The notes beneath the pieces are model-generated. The model saw only the letters and a program-made list of their open reading frames with translations. It searched no databases and was not told the origin of the DNA. Positions 7,241 through 17,023 of a stretch of 64,000 nucleotides of DNA are shown here, in pieces. Both the position numbers and the translations under genes were made by a program. Source of the stretch: Thalassobacillus sp. CUG 92003 (GTDB lineage Bacteria > Bacillota > Bacilli > Bacillales > Halobacillaceae); NCBI RefSeq assembly GCF_013618635.1, contig NZ_JABLSJ010000006.1, positions 178,069 to 242,068 of the forward strand, read 5' to 3'. The stretch's first letter is position 1. Every line of letters starts with the position of its first letter.

Positions 7241-9217
7241 CTAGAAATTTCCGCCGATTCTCGATTGAATGAACAGACGAGATACGACGTTTGCGTTGAT
7301 TCTTGCGAGCGTGTCGGGCGTAAGCGTTATTTCGTGCCACGTACCTCTTTGTACGCGACCTCCGCCGTCTTTCGATAAGTACGGGATTAAGTCGATCATT
7401 TCTCCGTTCGTGCTAGAGTCCGGCAACAAATTACCGTCCACGCGTACTTCGATAGAACTAGGCGTTTCGCTCAGCTTATATATGCCGTGTTTGACCTCGT
7501 GCGTATGGTCGGGCAGCGTAATACTGTGCGTATGTGACGGGATTGTAACGTCGTGAGAGTGGTTAGGTATCGTCACATTATGCGAATGGTTTGGGGTAGA
7601 AAAATCGTGCGAGTGTGACGGAATCGAAACGCTGTGCGAGTGATTCCCGGAAGAACCGGCCGTGTAAATATTACCTTGTTGATTCGTCTCGATATCCACC
7701 GCAACGTTCAATCCAGAGCTTCCGCTCGAGCGCGTATAGTATCGCTTTTTACCCATGTCCGATGTGTCACTTCCGGAGTAATCGAACATCATGTGCGTGT
7801 GGTTTCCGCCGCCGCTTGACGTTTGCGTCGTACTTCCTCCGGAAAGCGTCGATTTACTTACGCCGCCTCCGCTTGTAGAAGTCGCCGTCGTTCCGCCACC
7901 ACTCGTCGTCGTTTCGGTCGTACTTCCGCCACTTGAGGTCGATTCAACGATTGCACCACCGCCCTCCGTCGCTTTCGCATACGCCCGGAATTCTTCGGAC
8001 TCGTACGTAAGGTCAAGCGTGTTGATGTTTACGAGGTCATCCGGTAAGTAAAATCGAATAACCGCCGGATTTTGCGGATCTGCGTTGTCCTGGTAATCGT
8101 GCGAGTCGATGTTCGTCGCGCCTTGTGAATACGCCTCATTTACGCGAATTTTTCGCTCTAAATCCGTTTGAATGTCCGCAGCATCATCGAGCTTATTGGC
8201 GATAGTATATTTAACGTCCCATTCGTCGGATAAGTCCGATATGCTTTCGCCGGTTATGCGTGCTTTGTACGTTTTGTCCTCGACAACTACGTTAATGACG
8301 TCATTTAAATCGCGTTGTTCGTGCGCGTACTCAGGTAAAACGGAGAGGTCAATCGCGTCCGTTTCGAAGGAGAATAACGGATCTTTCCGTTGATTAAGAA
8401 TCGAACGCCCCGATTCGAGTAACGATTCTGCGATTTGGAAACGCCGGTCGACCCAAATGTACGGATGTTTGCCCCATTTGGAAATGGATTCGTCGTCCTT
8501 CAAAAAACGCTCACCTCCGTTGACCTCCTCGATCCCGAGCTGGTTGACGCCTTCTCCGTAACCTTTCGGGATAATATAATTGACGAGTTCCGACGTATCT
8601 GAGACGTCCTCAAATGACGCGATGTCCTTGCCCCACCGGATTTCGCCCTTTAGCGCGTCGGATGGGCGAACGAGATTCAGCGTCCACGGGTAGGATTCGG
8701 TATCAAACGTAAATTGGAACGCCTCATCAAACGGTTGCGGGATCGAAAGAACCGGCGCAAGAAGGCCGTTTTCGTTTTCGAAGGAATAATGGAAATAGCG
8801 CTCGAAATCAACCGTGCCGAGTTTCCACGGCTTAACTCCGTCCGAGTCCAGCTCTTGTAAATCGATGAGCGCCTGCAGTACGTCGGTCGTCGTGTGATTC
8901 GTGAATTGGTAGTATCCGTCCATAACCGTGTCGAGTAGCGTGGACAAAACGTGGTCGCATTCGTATTCGATCGAACCTCCGTTGTCGCTTCGTTTGGTGC
9001 GCGTCGGCATAATGCGGTAGAGTCCGTAGTACCTCCCCGTTGCGTCACCGTAAATTTCAACGAAATTATAGTGCTGGCAATTTTCCGTTTTTTCGTCGTC
9101 TATAGGCATAGAAAAAGACGCTGACCAAACTTCGTTGGCGCGCCTTTCTACGGAGATGGCGTATGCGTTTTCGAGATATGCGAGCAAGTTGCGGTTGCGG
9201 TCGAGTATTTTAATTAT
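7241..9217 (-). CDS. prophage tail endopeptidase-type protein (Tal) with His-x-His repeats
   Basis: About 658 residues. The N-terminal 350 residues match the Prophage_tail / minor structural protein type that caps the tail tip next to Dit. A Gly/Ser/Thr-rich stretch follows (about 415-465), then at least seven H-S/T-H motifs spaced 8-10 residues apart (SHSHDFS, NHSHNVTI, SHTHSITL) that could bind metal in a trimeric fibre. The SD AGAGGTGATC overlaps the only GTG; normal spacing puts the start at ATA 9217 (M-IKILDRNRN) or the following ATT, which fits how such proteins usually begin. Confidence 0.8.
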   Translation of the reverse strand: MIKILDRNRNLLAYLENAYAISVERRANEVWSASFSMPIDDEKTENCQHYNFVEIYGDATGRYYGLYRIMPTRTKRSDNGGSIEYECDHVLSTLLDTVMDGYYQFTNHTTTDVLQALIDLQELDSDGVKPWKLGTVDFERYFHYSFENENGLLAPVLSIPQPFDEAFQFTFDTESYPWTLNLVRPSDALKGEIRWGKDIASFEDVSDTSELVNYIIPKGYGEGVNQLGIEEVNGGERFLKDDESISKWGKHPYIWVDRRFQIAESLLESGRSILNQRKDPLFSFETDAIDLSVLPEYAHEQRDLNDVINVVVEDKTYKARITGESISDLSDEWDVKYTIANKLDDAADIQTDLERKIRVNEAYSQGATNIDSHDYQDNADPQNPAVIRFYLPDDLVNINTLDLTYESEEFRAYAKATEGGGAIVESTSSGGSTTETTTSGGGTTATSTSGGGVSKSTLSGGSTTQTSSGGGNHTHMMFDYSGSDTSDMGKKRYYTRSSGSSGLNVAVDIETNQQGNIYTAGSSGNHSHSVSIPSHSHDFSTPNHSHNVTIPNHSHDVTIPSHTHSITLPDHTHEVKHGIYKLSETPSSIEVRVDGNLLPDSSTNGEMIDLIPYLSKDGGGRVQRGTWHEITLTPDTLARINANVVSRLFIQSRIGGNF

Positions 9218-9246
9218 TACGATCACCTCTTTTCATCAAAAAAAAA

Positions 9247-11658
9247 TTACCCATTAAATCTTAAACCACTTTCAATCGCGGATGGGATGCTCCCCATTTT
9301 GTCGGACAGTTTACAGAAAAGAAAGTTTCCATAAACCACGCCGCCACTCCCCGCTGCGTAACTAAACGTACCATATTGCTCTTCTGTTTGAGTTAAGTTT
9401 TCCGACCCGTCGTAAATAATCGGGAAGAAAATACAATCAATATAAGTTGACCTATCACTTTCGATAAATAAAGCGTCCTGCCCTGTATCACTTGTGATAT
9501 TAGGTTTGAATTCACAATTTATGAACGTATTCGTTCCTTTTCCATGAGCACCTCCATTATAATGGTCTATCACGCTTATTTGAGAACGTTCGCATGTTAA
9601 TTTATGCGCTGTCTTGGATGCATTGTAGTGGAAATGTTTGCAATCAATTACTGTTATTTTCGGGTAAATAGAATTAGGGCCATAATTATCATCGTTACCC
9701 ACGCCTACATAGATATGGTTTTGTCCGATTGAATTCGTGGGAGCTGACATACTTTCTAATTCTAAGTTTTCAAAATGCCAGGTTGTATTAGTTGTAACTT
9801 CATCTGAATCAATACTACCTACTTTCGGAACATAATAATTGATTGGGTCAGCCATATGGAAAAGTCGTATGCCTTTATCACGGCCTTGCACTTTTACGTT
9901 TTTCACATTAATTTGTGTAGGAAATCTACGCCGTTCATTGGTTGTTGTGATTAGACCGTCGGTGTGAAACGTCATCAACCTAGCAATATTATCATTAGAT
10001 GGGTCATCATAATCGAACGTAAAATTATTAATGTTAATATTCTTCCCATTCGTAATGATATACCCGTAGTCCGTGTCTTGGCCGACAAACTCTAAAATAT
10101 AGGCTGTTTCGGTGTCTTGAATTTTTTGAGTACAGTTATCAATGTCAATGTCACCATCCCATTTAGAACCGTAATCACCACGGAAGAAAATAAAACTATT
10201 TTTCTTAACAGATGTGTTGTTGATTCTTAGTTTGCCACCTCCCGTCAACGTGAACCCTTTCTCTCCGACGAACGTATCATTTACTGTTAAATTCCAACAA
10301 TGGAAGTGAATATCAACTCGGTTCAAAGCACAATTTTCGATATTGAAGTCTTTGAACATGTTCGTTCCGAATACTCCCCAATGTACTTCCGACCCGTTTG
10401 CAGACACATTTTTAAAGGTGGATCGCAAAACCCTACGCCCGCCTATACCATATGTGCCGGCTCCAATATCTTCTGATGTTCCTGATCGATCTTTTTCTCT
10501 TGGCATGACTCTAACATCTTCTAACTTGACATCATAAACATCTTCATAATAATAAAACCCATGAACCGGGTCTTGGTTGTTATCGGATGTTCCTTCTTCC
10601 AACCCGACAAATTGACCTCTAATGATAGTGCGGGCGCGTGTGATTAAAAACCCATTATCTCCGTAAGTGGTACTAGTCGAACCGTCATCCCATTGACCAT
10701 TCAATAGGAATGTTCCGCCTTCTACAATCAAGTAATTCTTTTCAGCTTCTTTTGCGGTAATACTTGTAATACCTCCCCAATCCCATGTAATTTCGCCTAC
10801 AATACGACCGTGTTCATCTAAATAACATATATCCGTCATATTCCAACTTACACTTGAACCGACACGTTTACCGACCTGGTTATTTGCGTCCTCAATAACT
10901 AAAAAATGATTGTTGTATTGGTCTAACTCACTTATAACCGGTTCTGTTCCTTTGATTAGTTGTGGAAGGATTGCATCATATAAACCTGAGTCAACCGTCA
11001 CAAACTCATTATCTGACTCCACAAGGAATACATGACCTTGGTCGTTATACGTTTCGTCAATATGGAAAATAGACGAACCTAAGTCGGTGTTTGTTTTGAC
11101 TGGTATATTCCGCGTGTTGTTAATCCAATATTCACCCGCTGTATTGATAACAGGTAGATTGTTTTGGTTTGCATATTCATGGGCTTCTTTAATTGCCGGC
11201 CCATCGTCCGACACACCATCACTAGGCGGGCTAAACATTGCGTATGTGACGTATTGAATACGTTTAGTACGGATGTCGTTCAACTCCGAGCTGAGTCGGT
11301 CATCCACCTCATTAACTGGCCCCGCCGTGATTTCGGAAAATTCCTTCCAACTTCCATCGCTTTCTTTTACGTAAACCTTTCCGGTATCCCTAACGAAAAC
11401 CCGATCATTTTCTTCCGCGCCAGGATGGTCGGTGTCAATGTCGGAAAACGTTGCGGAAGGTGTTCGGTATTTACCTACGTTGTATTGTAACGCCGCACTC
11501 GAGTCGTTTATCGCTTGGTCGGATTGTGTTTTGGCTATATCAGCCGTTGATTTGGCGGTATCCGCGGTTGTACGAGCGTAATTAGCGTCGTTAATCGAAT
11601 CGTTTAGTTTGTCCGTTCCCCTCCGAAGAGTATCGGTATAATTTATATTCTCGGCCAT
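9247..11658 (-). CDS. tail fibre/spike with pectate-lyase-type beta-helix
   Basis: 803 residues. Residues 1-65 are a helical, coiled-coil-like virion-attachment region. Residues 145-170 carry the SDGVSDDGPAIKEAHEYA entry motif of pectate-lyase-superfamily beta-helices. Long beta-rich repeats with many N and G turns follow to about residue 750. It probably binds or cleaves a cell-surface polymer such as teichoic acid. Base composition is clearly more AT-rich than the flanking tail genes, suggesting recent exchange of the receptor-binding module. Confidence 0.85.
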   Translation of the reverse strand: MAENINYTDTLRRGTDKLNDSINDANYARTTADTAKSTADIAKTQSDQAINDSSAALQYNVGKYRTPSATFSDIDTDHPGAEENDRVFVRDTGKVYVKESDGSWKEFSEITAGPVNEVDDRLSSELNDIRTKRIQYVTYAMFSPPSDGVSDDGPAIKEAHEYANQNNLPVINTAGEYWINNTRNIPVKTNTDLGSSIFHIDETYNDQGHVFLVESDNEFVTVDSGLYDAILPQLIKGTEPVISELDQYNNHFLVIEDANNQVGKRVGSSVSWNMTDICYLDEHGRIVGEITWDWGGITSITAKEAEKNYLIVEGGTFLLNGQWDDGSTSTTYGDNGFLITRARTIIRGQFVGLEEGTSDNNQDPVHGFYYYEDVYDVKLEDVRVMPREKDRSGTSEDIGAGTYGIGGRRVLRSTFKNVSANGSEVHWGVFGTNMFKDFNIENCALNRVDIHFHCWNLTVNDTFVGEKGFTLTGGGKLRINNTSVKKNSFIFFRGDYGSKWDGDIDIDNCTQKIQDTETAYILEFVGQDTDYGYIITNGKNININNFTFDYDDPSNDNIARLMTFHTDGLITTTNERRRFPTQINVKNVKVQGRDKGIRLFHMADPINYYVPKVGSIDSDEVTTNTTWHFENLELESMSAPTNSIGQNHIYVGVGNDDNYGPNSIYPKITVIDCKHFHYNASKTAHKLTCERSQISVIDHYNGGAHGKGTNTFINCEFKPNITSDTGQDALFIESDRSTYIDCIFFPIIYDGSENLTQTEEQYGTFSYAAGSGGVVYGNFLFCKLSDKMGSIPSAIESGLRFNG

Positions 11659-11688
11659 TCTTTCGCCTCCTTTTCGTACTTTCTTCGA

Positions 11689-12510
11689 TTACATGAACCT
11701 GTCGCGGAATTTAACGGTTAAATCGAAATTCATGCCGTATCCCCATATATGAATCTCGTTATCGCCCGGTAATAACTCAAGGAACTCACCGGAAAAGTCC
11801 GGCATACCATTTTGACCGTTATGCTTAACCGTGTATCGTTCGCCGTCTATAGTCCAACTTTCGTTGCTGAATGAAGGTAAATCGAACTGTTTCCCGTTTA
11901 ACTGAAAATGTGCGTCGCCCGCCGAACCGTTTATATCGAATATTGGACGGACGGCATATCCGCGTATTTTTGCTTCGATTACCTTATCAGCCGTAATAGT
12001 GAACGTGTTGTCGCCCGTTTCTTCGTTTCCGAGGAGGTAGTGATATTCGAAGGTAACGTCGTCCGATCCCCATGTCGGAACTCCATCGGAATTATCTCGA
12101 ACGGAATAGGCCCACGGATCATGCGCCGTAAGAGGTAGCGTAAACTCACCGGCTTTGACGACGCGCTCCAACGAAACACCGTTCACCAACCGCACGTTGT
12201 AAAATTTGTCCGGCTCATAATCGTAAATTAGTCGCGCTGTTTTCGGGCGTCCGTAGTCGTCGAGCAATACACGCGCAATCTCCCGCGCCTTTTCTTGTAC
12301 GCCATATAACGTTTCATTCCGCGGAATCATACACGCCAATTCAAACTCGCGTACGTCCGGTCGTCCGCCGAAATCATAAACGCCCGGCCTGCCCGGAATT
12401 TCCACCGTAGAACTACGAAAGCCCGGCGAAATAGGGTGCGCCGAGCCTTCGCGGTGTATGATGCCGAGGTCATCCGTAAAATGTACGCCGTCTATCGAGA
12501 AACCGCTCAT
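11689..12510 (-). CDS. distal tail protein (Dit)
   Basis: 273 residues, starting at ATG. The N-terminus (MSGFSIDGVHFTDDLGIIHR, then GRPGVYDFGG) is typical of Siphoviridae Dit proteins, which form the hexameric ring joining the tail tube to the baseplate. The C-terminal half is a beta-rich galectin-like region. It sits between tape measure and tail-tip genes, the canonical place. Confidence 0.88.
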   Translation of the reverse strand: MSGFSIDGVHFTDDLGIIHREGSAHPISPGFRSSTVEIPGRPGVYDFGGRPDVREFELACMIPRNETLYGVQEKAREIARVLLDDYGRPKTARLIYDYEPDKFYNVRLVNGVSLERVVKAGEFTLPLTAHDPWAYSVRDNSDGVPTWGSDDVTFEYHYLLGNEETGDNTFTITADKVIEAKIRGYAVRPIFDINGSAGDAHFQLNGKQFDLPSFSNESWTIDGERYTVKHNGQNGMPDFSGEFLELLPGDNEIHIWGYGMNFDLTVKFRDRFM

Positions 12511-12513
12511 GTT

Positions 12514-15075
12514 CTACCGCACCCCTTTCCGTCGTTTAGTCGTCTTGATTTTCTGGCCTTGCCGCTTGTTTACGTCGTCTATGAACGCGTCGTAATCTTC
12601 GTCGCCGAGTTGGAACGTCATATACAACGGTTGTGCCGGTGCTTGTGCGCCGCCTGCCGCCGCAGCTTCCGCCGGTTGCGTTTGTTGCCCGCGTCTAGGA
12701 ACGCTCGCTGCCCGCGCTTTGAAGTCAAATTGCGTATCCATCTTGTCGAACGGTTTCCGGATAGCGTTGGCCGTATTTTGTGCCGCACGTTCTGCCGGTG
12801 ATTTTGCGTTCTTGATCGAGTCTGCGATAGGGCCTCCGAAATCAACCTTATTCAAGTCGGACAATGGCCCGCGCTTTGCGGGAGAGAACGGCCAAAAGTC
12901 ACGGATTGCGCCCGCTACCTCTCCGACTGCGCTAGTGGCCGACGACTTCATCGACTTGATTCCGTCAATTGCCGATTGGACGATAGCTTTACCGGACTCG
13001 AAGAGGTCGAGGTCGAATAAACCTTTGATATTCTCGATAATTTCGTCGACGGTCGATTCCGCCGCCTCCATTTTTTCGGAGATAGCACGCTTGATTTCGT
13101 TGAATTTCGTTTTGACCGTTTTAGCGATTTCCTTTGCCTTGTTGAATGCGCTTGTAATGCTATTCCAAACCGTTTTTATCTTGTTCCATACGGCGGTCAT
13201 TTTCTCGATTACGTTGTCGCGAATTTCGGTGAATTTATTCCAAATTAACTTCGCTATTTGCTTTGCGATGAAGAATTTCAAACGTATCTGATACCAGGTA
13301 CTCGCTAAGAAGCCGAGCACTTTCGTGAAGATGTTCTTCGTAGTCGCCCAAATAGAGTCCCAGTTTTTATAAATGAGAATAGCGAGCATAATGACACCCT
13401 GGATAAGCAAGCCGATTGGCCCCGTAAGGAAACGGAGAATAGCCGAGCCACCTACGCGTAATCCCGCAATGATTTGCGATTTAAACGGCTTTAAAATGTT
13501 AAGTAGTTTCGTGAAGCCATTCCACGCCCACTTAAGTCCGTTCCAAATTAATTTGAACACCGGCCAAACTAAACGTAACGCCGAAACAAGTACCGCGATA
13601 AGAGGAGCGAGTATTTTGACTACGCCTGTCAAAGAGAAAAACCATGCGACTGCTTTAGCAATCCACGGATTATTTTCCATCAGCGTATTTACCCACTCTA
13701 GGAAACTATTTACTACTGGCATGATTTGTTCACCGACTGCAGAGAACCCTTTTCCGAGCTCTTTAAGGAAGTCAACCATATTCTCAATGAACGACATCAT
13801 TTCGGGGCCATTTTCTACGACTCTATCAATCCATTCTTGGAAGCCTTTGTCGTTTTTAAGGTTCTTGCCCCATTCCTCGAATCTATCCGTTAAATCCACA
13901 AGGCCGTCGAGCATCTTCGAAGCAAACGGCGCGAATGCTTCGCCCATTCCAACTAAACCGTCCGTTATGTTGCCGAATATCTTAAGCAACTTCGGTCCGT
14001 TTTCGCGTACGTAGTCGAGGAATGCGTTGAATCTCTCGGACTCTGAAAGCCCGGCCGCCCACTCGCTAAATCGCTTCGTCATTCCGAGTAACCCCTCTTG
14101 CATGTCCTTCGCCAACGGATCGAACGCCGCTAGAATCGAAAGCAACCCACGTACGAGATAGCCCGCCGATTTTCCGAGGGAAGTCAATGCCGGAGCCGCG
14201 CTCGTATTCAGCCATTCGATAATCGCCTTTACGTCCTCTGCGCCCAACGCGGCGTTGAAACTATCGAATAAGCCCGAAACGGCTTCCGTTGATGTCCGGA
14301 TAGCTGGCTCGAGACGCTCGAGTAAATTACGCGCTGTCCGCATAGACCCCATGAATACGTCGAGTACCGGCTCCTCGAGGGACTTCGCAAACTCCGAATA
14401 GAATTTCTTGAAACGTTGCGTCGCTTTAATCGCCTCTTGTTGTTTCTCGGAAACGTTGCCGAGCACGCGTTCCATTTCGCTCATAAGCTCGTTATACTTT
14501 TCGATGTCGCCCGTTTGCCGCGCTTTTGTCGCCCGTTCCTGTAACGTCGCCAGTTCATCGGTTTTATCGATTACGCTTCCGATACTTGGCGCAGCTACCG
14601 ACGCGAACCCTGCCGCCCCGACTGCCGCCGCACTAAACGCGGAAGCAAGTCCAAGTACGCCGCCGGCTGCGGTTCCGATTATCGGGAGTAGCCCGCCGAC
14701 TGCCGCTGTTAATCCGGAGCCTAACGAAGCGCCTATCGGAGATAGCGCCATTAATGCGCCTGAGCCGACGTTCTGTGCTACGACGCCAAAGTTCCGCACC
14801 ATGCTCGACATTTTGTCGATGTTCGAGTTAAACTGCTTGAAATTGGACGCGAAATGTATATAGATGAGGTTCGGAATGCTTTTTGCTTTCCGATTAACGT
14901 CGTCGAGGTCATCTTCCGCTTTCTCCGTATGAGCATCTACTTGCGGTGTTATGTTCATATTGTCGACGCGCTCTGCCGTCCGTTTGAACGACTCTAGTTG
15001 CGCGTGCATTTTCCGGAGGGGCTTCGTGAACCTATCGGTTATGCTGACTTTGTACGAGATATTCATCTTCGCCAT
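12514..15075 (-). CDS. tail tape measure protein
   Basis: 853 residues, long and mostly helical. The N-terminus is coiled-coil-like (FTKPLRKMHAQLESFKRTAE). A Gly/Ala-rich hydrophobic core spans 105-170, further hydrophobic helices lie around 470-580, and the C-terminus is charged and Ala/Gln-rich. It sets tail length and guides DNA ejection. By the usual ruler of about 0.15 nm per residue the tail would be near 130 nm. It follows the frameshifted chaperone gene. Confidence 0.92.
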   Translation of the reverse strand: MAKMNISYKVSITDRFTKPLRKMHAQLESFKRTAERVDNMNITPQVDAHTEKAEDDLDDVNRKAKSIPNLIYIHFASNFKQFNSNIDKMSSMVRNFGVVAQNVGSGALMALSPIGASLGSGLTAAVGGLLPIIGTAAGGVLGLASAFSAAAVGAAGFASVAAPSIGSVIDKTDELATLQERATKARQTGDIEKYNELMSEMERVLGNVSEKQQEAIKATQRFKKFYSEFAKSLEEPVLDVFMGSMRTARNLLERLEPAIRTSTEAVSGLFDSFNAALGAEDVKAIIEWLNTSAAPALTSLGKSAGYLVRGLLSILAAFDPLAKDMQEGLLGMTKRFSEWAAGLSESERFNAFLDYVRENGPKLLKIFGNITDGLVGMGEAFAPFASKMLDGLVDLTDRFEEWGKNLKNDKGFQEWIDRVVENGPEMMSFIENMVDFLKELGKGFSAVGEQIMPVVNSFLEWVNTLMENNPWIAKAVAWFFSLTGVVKILAPLIAVLVSALRLVWPVFKLIWNGLKWAWNGFTKLLNILKPFKSQIIAGLRVGGSAILRFLTGPIGLLIQGVIMLAILIYKNWDSIWATTKNIFTKVLGFLASTWYQIRLKFFIAKQIAKLIWNKFTEIRDNVIEKMTAVWNKIKTVWNSITSAFNKAKEIAKTVKTKFNEIKRAISEKMEAAESTVDEIIENIKGLFDLDLFESGKAIVQSAIDGIKSMKSSATSAVGEVAGAIRDFWPFSPAKRGPLSDLNKVDFGGPIADSIKNAKSPAERAAQNTANAIRKPFDKMDTQFDFKARAASVPRRGQQTQPAEAAAAGGAQAPAQPLYMTFQLGDEDYDAFIDDVNKRQGQKIKTTKRRKGVR

Positions 15076-15099
15076 TAAACAGCCTCCTTTCGTTAGAAA

Positions 15100-15707
15100 T
15101 TACGAGTTGTTCCGATTGTTCTCTCGGTCTTTCATTCGCCAGAATGCCGACCAATACGGAATCTCACTAGCCGACATCCCTTCGTCGTAATGTTCGATGT
15201 GTATTTCGGCTTCCTCGGCCTCTAGTCCGAACGCTTGCGCAATGCGCTCGGGTAGTTGCACTTTGGAATAACGGCGACGACTACCGGTTAATTCACCGAC
15301 CGTTTGCTGTTTTGCGTCGGCTATTTCGTAAAGGGATCGGAGGTAGTCGTTCCGTTCAATTAGTTTTTTGCTTCGTTTTCCGCTTTTCCGTCAAATCCGG
15401 AGATATCGAATATCTTCTCGCCAATTCTCATGAGGGCGCCGAACGATTTTTCCGCCTCGAATTTCGCTACGTCCTTTTCGGTGAAAACGGCTTCGCCTTC
15501 TTCCGTTTTGCAGCCGTAAACAACTGCGAGCATCATCATGCGGGTTTCGTCTTCTTTATATTTCATAACCTGCTTCATTTCGCCGGCGGATAACGTTTTA
15601 ACCGGGAGAGTTGCGTCCCATTCTTTTACGTAAACCTCGTCGTATTTAATGTCGTCGCTCGCCATTACCTTTTCGCGTAGTGCTTTTACGTCGTATTTGT
15701 TCGCCAT
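15100..15707 (-). CDS. tail assembly chaperone gpGT, made by -1 frameshift
   Basis: The 115-residue zero-frame product (15360-15707) ends at TAA just after the heptamer A AAA AAC. The -1 frame is open for 87 more residues (LIERNDYLRSLYEIADAKQQ onward) to TAA at 15100-15102, giving a 202-residue fusion. Two-protein G/GT chaperones lying just before the tape measure gene and made this way are the rule in lambda-like and Gram-positive siphophages. The -1 segment has no own start codon or ribosome site, which supports frameshifting. Confidence 0.88.
15360..15707 (-). CDS. tail assembly chaperone gpG (zero-frame product)
   Basis: 115 residues, starting at ATG behind GGAGGC. It is a soluble alpha/beta protein (NKYDVKALREKVMASDDIKY) with the size and position of gpG chaperones that coat the tape measure during tail assembly. 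It terminates at the stop directly downstream of the slippery heptamer. Confidence 0.85.
   Translation of the reverse strand: MANKYDVKALREKVMASDDIKYDEVYVKEWDATLPVKTLSAGEMKQVMKYKEDETRMMMLAVVYGCKTEEGEAVFTEKDVAKFEAEKSFGALMRIGEKIFDISGFDGKAENEAKN
15363..15369 (-). other. -1 programmed ribosomal frameshift heptamer
   Basis: A AAA AAC in the zero-frame phase GCA AAA AAC, followed at once by TAA. It is the canonical X XXY YYZ form. Confidence 0.88.
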
Positions 15708-15784
15708 GTATATAGCCTCCGTTTGGTTTATTAGTTAATTAATTTGAAAACGCCCGTCGCTATTGAAACGGCGGGCGCGTATGA

Positions 15785-16183
15785 TTAAGAGCTTGTTTGC
15801 GCGTCTTCTGCCGGGCTTGTCAATTCACCGGCTCCCGTGAACGTCAAGGAATTTTCGATCAGGTCGTCGTGAGTTGTGGAATGTTCGAAGTCGATAGACG
15901 CCGTACCTTGATACGACGGCTCCGCGTCGTTGGCGTCGTCGAAGAAATCAATCGTCAGCTTTTTCGTAATGTGCTTAAGCCAGAATTGATCGGCGCTCAC
16001 ACACGTCGCTTCACCTTCCCATGAGTAACGACCGATTACGTGATCCGCCCAGTCTTCTCCGGCTACGTTTGCGTCAATTTTTTCGGAGCTAACCGAAATC
16101 GACCATTCGCGTAACTCAAGTACATCGACCGGAGTGCCGTCGACTTGCATTGCGACCTTTGCGTATTGGCCCTTCTTTTTCAT
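15785..16183 (-). CDS. major tail (tube) protein
   Basis: 132 residues, starting at ATG. It is beta-rich with the pattern of phage tail tube proteins (LELREWSISVSSEKIDANVA, FDDANDAEPSYQGTASIDFE). It lies directly upstream of the chaperone pair and tape measure gene, the expected slot. It polymerises into the tail tube. Confidence 0.82.
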   Translation of the reverse strand: MKKKGQYAKVAMQVDGTPVDVLELREWSISVSSEKIDANVAGEDWADHVIGRYSWEGEATCVSADQFWLKHITKKLTIDFFDDANDAEPSYQGTASIDFEHSTTHDDLIENSLTFTGAGELTSPAEDAQTSS

Positions 16184-16223
16184 TAGTTAAACACCCTTTC
16201 GTATTTGGTTGAAGTCTCCGAAA

Positions 16224-16682
16224 TTACTGCGTAAACTCGGACTCTCCGTTATTTCGCAAAATAAAAACGGCTACATCGAAGTAACCGTGGTGATTGTTCG
16301 TTTCATTCGCTATTTCGTCGTTTGATATCGGCGTAAATTCGCTTACGTCGCAAAGGAGATGTTTTCCCGTCGGTAATAAATCAGCGTCAAAGTACGGAAT
16401 ACCGTCCGCTGCTCGCAATACCGTCGCGAATTTCTCTTGGAGCTTCAACCGCTCAGTATACCCGTTCGCATATACGCCGACTTGAAAGCGATAGCCATCC
16501 TCGTAACTTGTGCGTCCGGCCGATAACAGCTCGGAATTAATCGCCAAATCCTCAACGGTTGCAAACGGTTTATCCAGCTTCGTCAGGTCAACGCCATCGT
16601 AAATAATCTGCGCGGTTGCGATTTCTCCGATTTCCGTTTCGAGCGCCGTTTTGATCGAGTAAATGATTTCGAACGCACTCAT
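16224..16682 (-). CDS. tail terminator / tail completion protein
   Basis: 152 residues from the ATG of MSAFEIIYSIK (16682); a GTG four codons earlier lies in the ribosome site. The fold pattern (FATVEDLAINSELLS, YRFQVGVYANGYTERLKLQE) matches small alpha/beta tail terminators that cap the tail. It overlaps the upstream gene by 4 bp. Identification rests mainly on size, order and style. Confidence 0.65.
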   Translation of the reverse strand: MSAFEIIYSIKTALETEIGEIATAQIIYDGVDLTKLDKPFATVEDLAINSELLSAGRTSYEDGYRFQVGVYANGYTERLKLQEKFATVLRAADGIPYFDADLLPTGKHLLCDVSEFTPISNDEIANETNNHHGYFDVAVFILRNNGESEFTQ

Positions 16683-17023
16683 CGGACGCCCCACCTCCGT
16701 TCAACCGTCTGTCGTATCTGCCGCTCTAACGGGCCTTCGCCCGCCCAAATGGCGCGGCGGAAGTACGCCTTTTTCGTCCGGTGCTCGTACTCTTGTCGCT
16801 GGGCGTAAGGAAGATGAGAGCCGAATAGCCACGACAACTCTTCCTCTTGCTGAACGCTCGCCGGAATGGACGCCTTCAAAGCACCCGTGTCAATCGGAGC
16901 GTTTTTCGAAGCCTGATTCGCCATTGACCGCGTGCCTCGTTCGGCTGTTTTATCCAAGTCGGCGCGGAGTTCGTTTGCGTCCGGTAATTTAAAGTCGCCG
17001 CGTCGGTCGAAGTGTAACGACAT
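16679..17023 (-). CDS. HK97 gp10-like neck protein
   Basis: 114 residues. The motif NAPIDTGALKASIPASVQ is the signature of HK97 gp10-like proteins, small neck or tail-completion factors. It overlaps both neighbours by a few bases in a tightly packed head-tail joining cluster. Confidence 0.82.
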   Translation of the reverse strand: MSLHFDRRGDFKLPDANELRADLDKTAERGTRSMANQASKNAPIDTGALKASIPASVQQEEELSWLFGSHLPYAQRQEYEHRTKKAYFRRAIWAGEGPLERQIRQTVERRWGVR

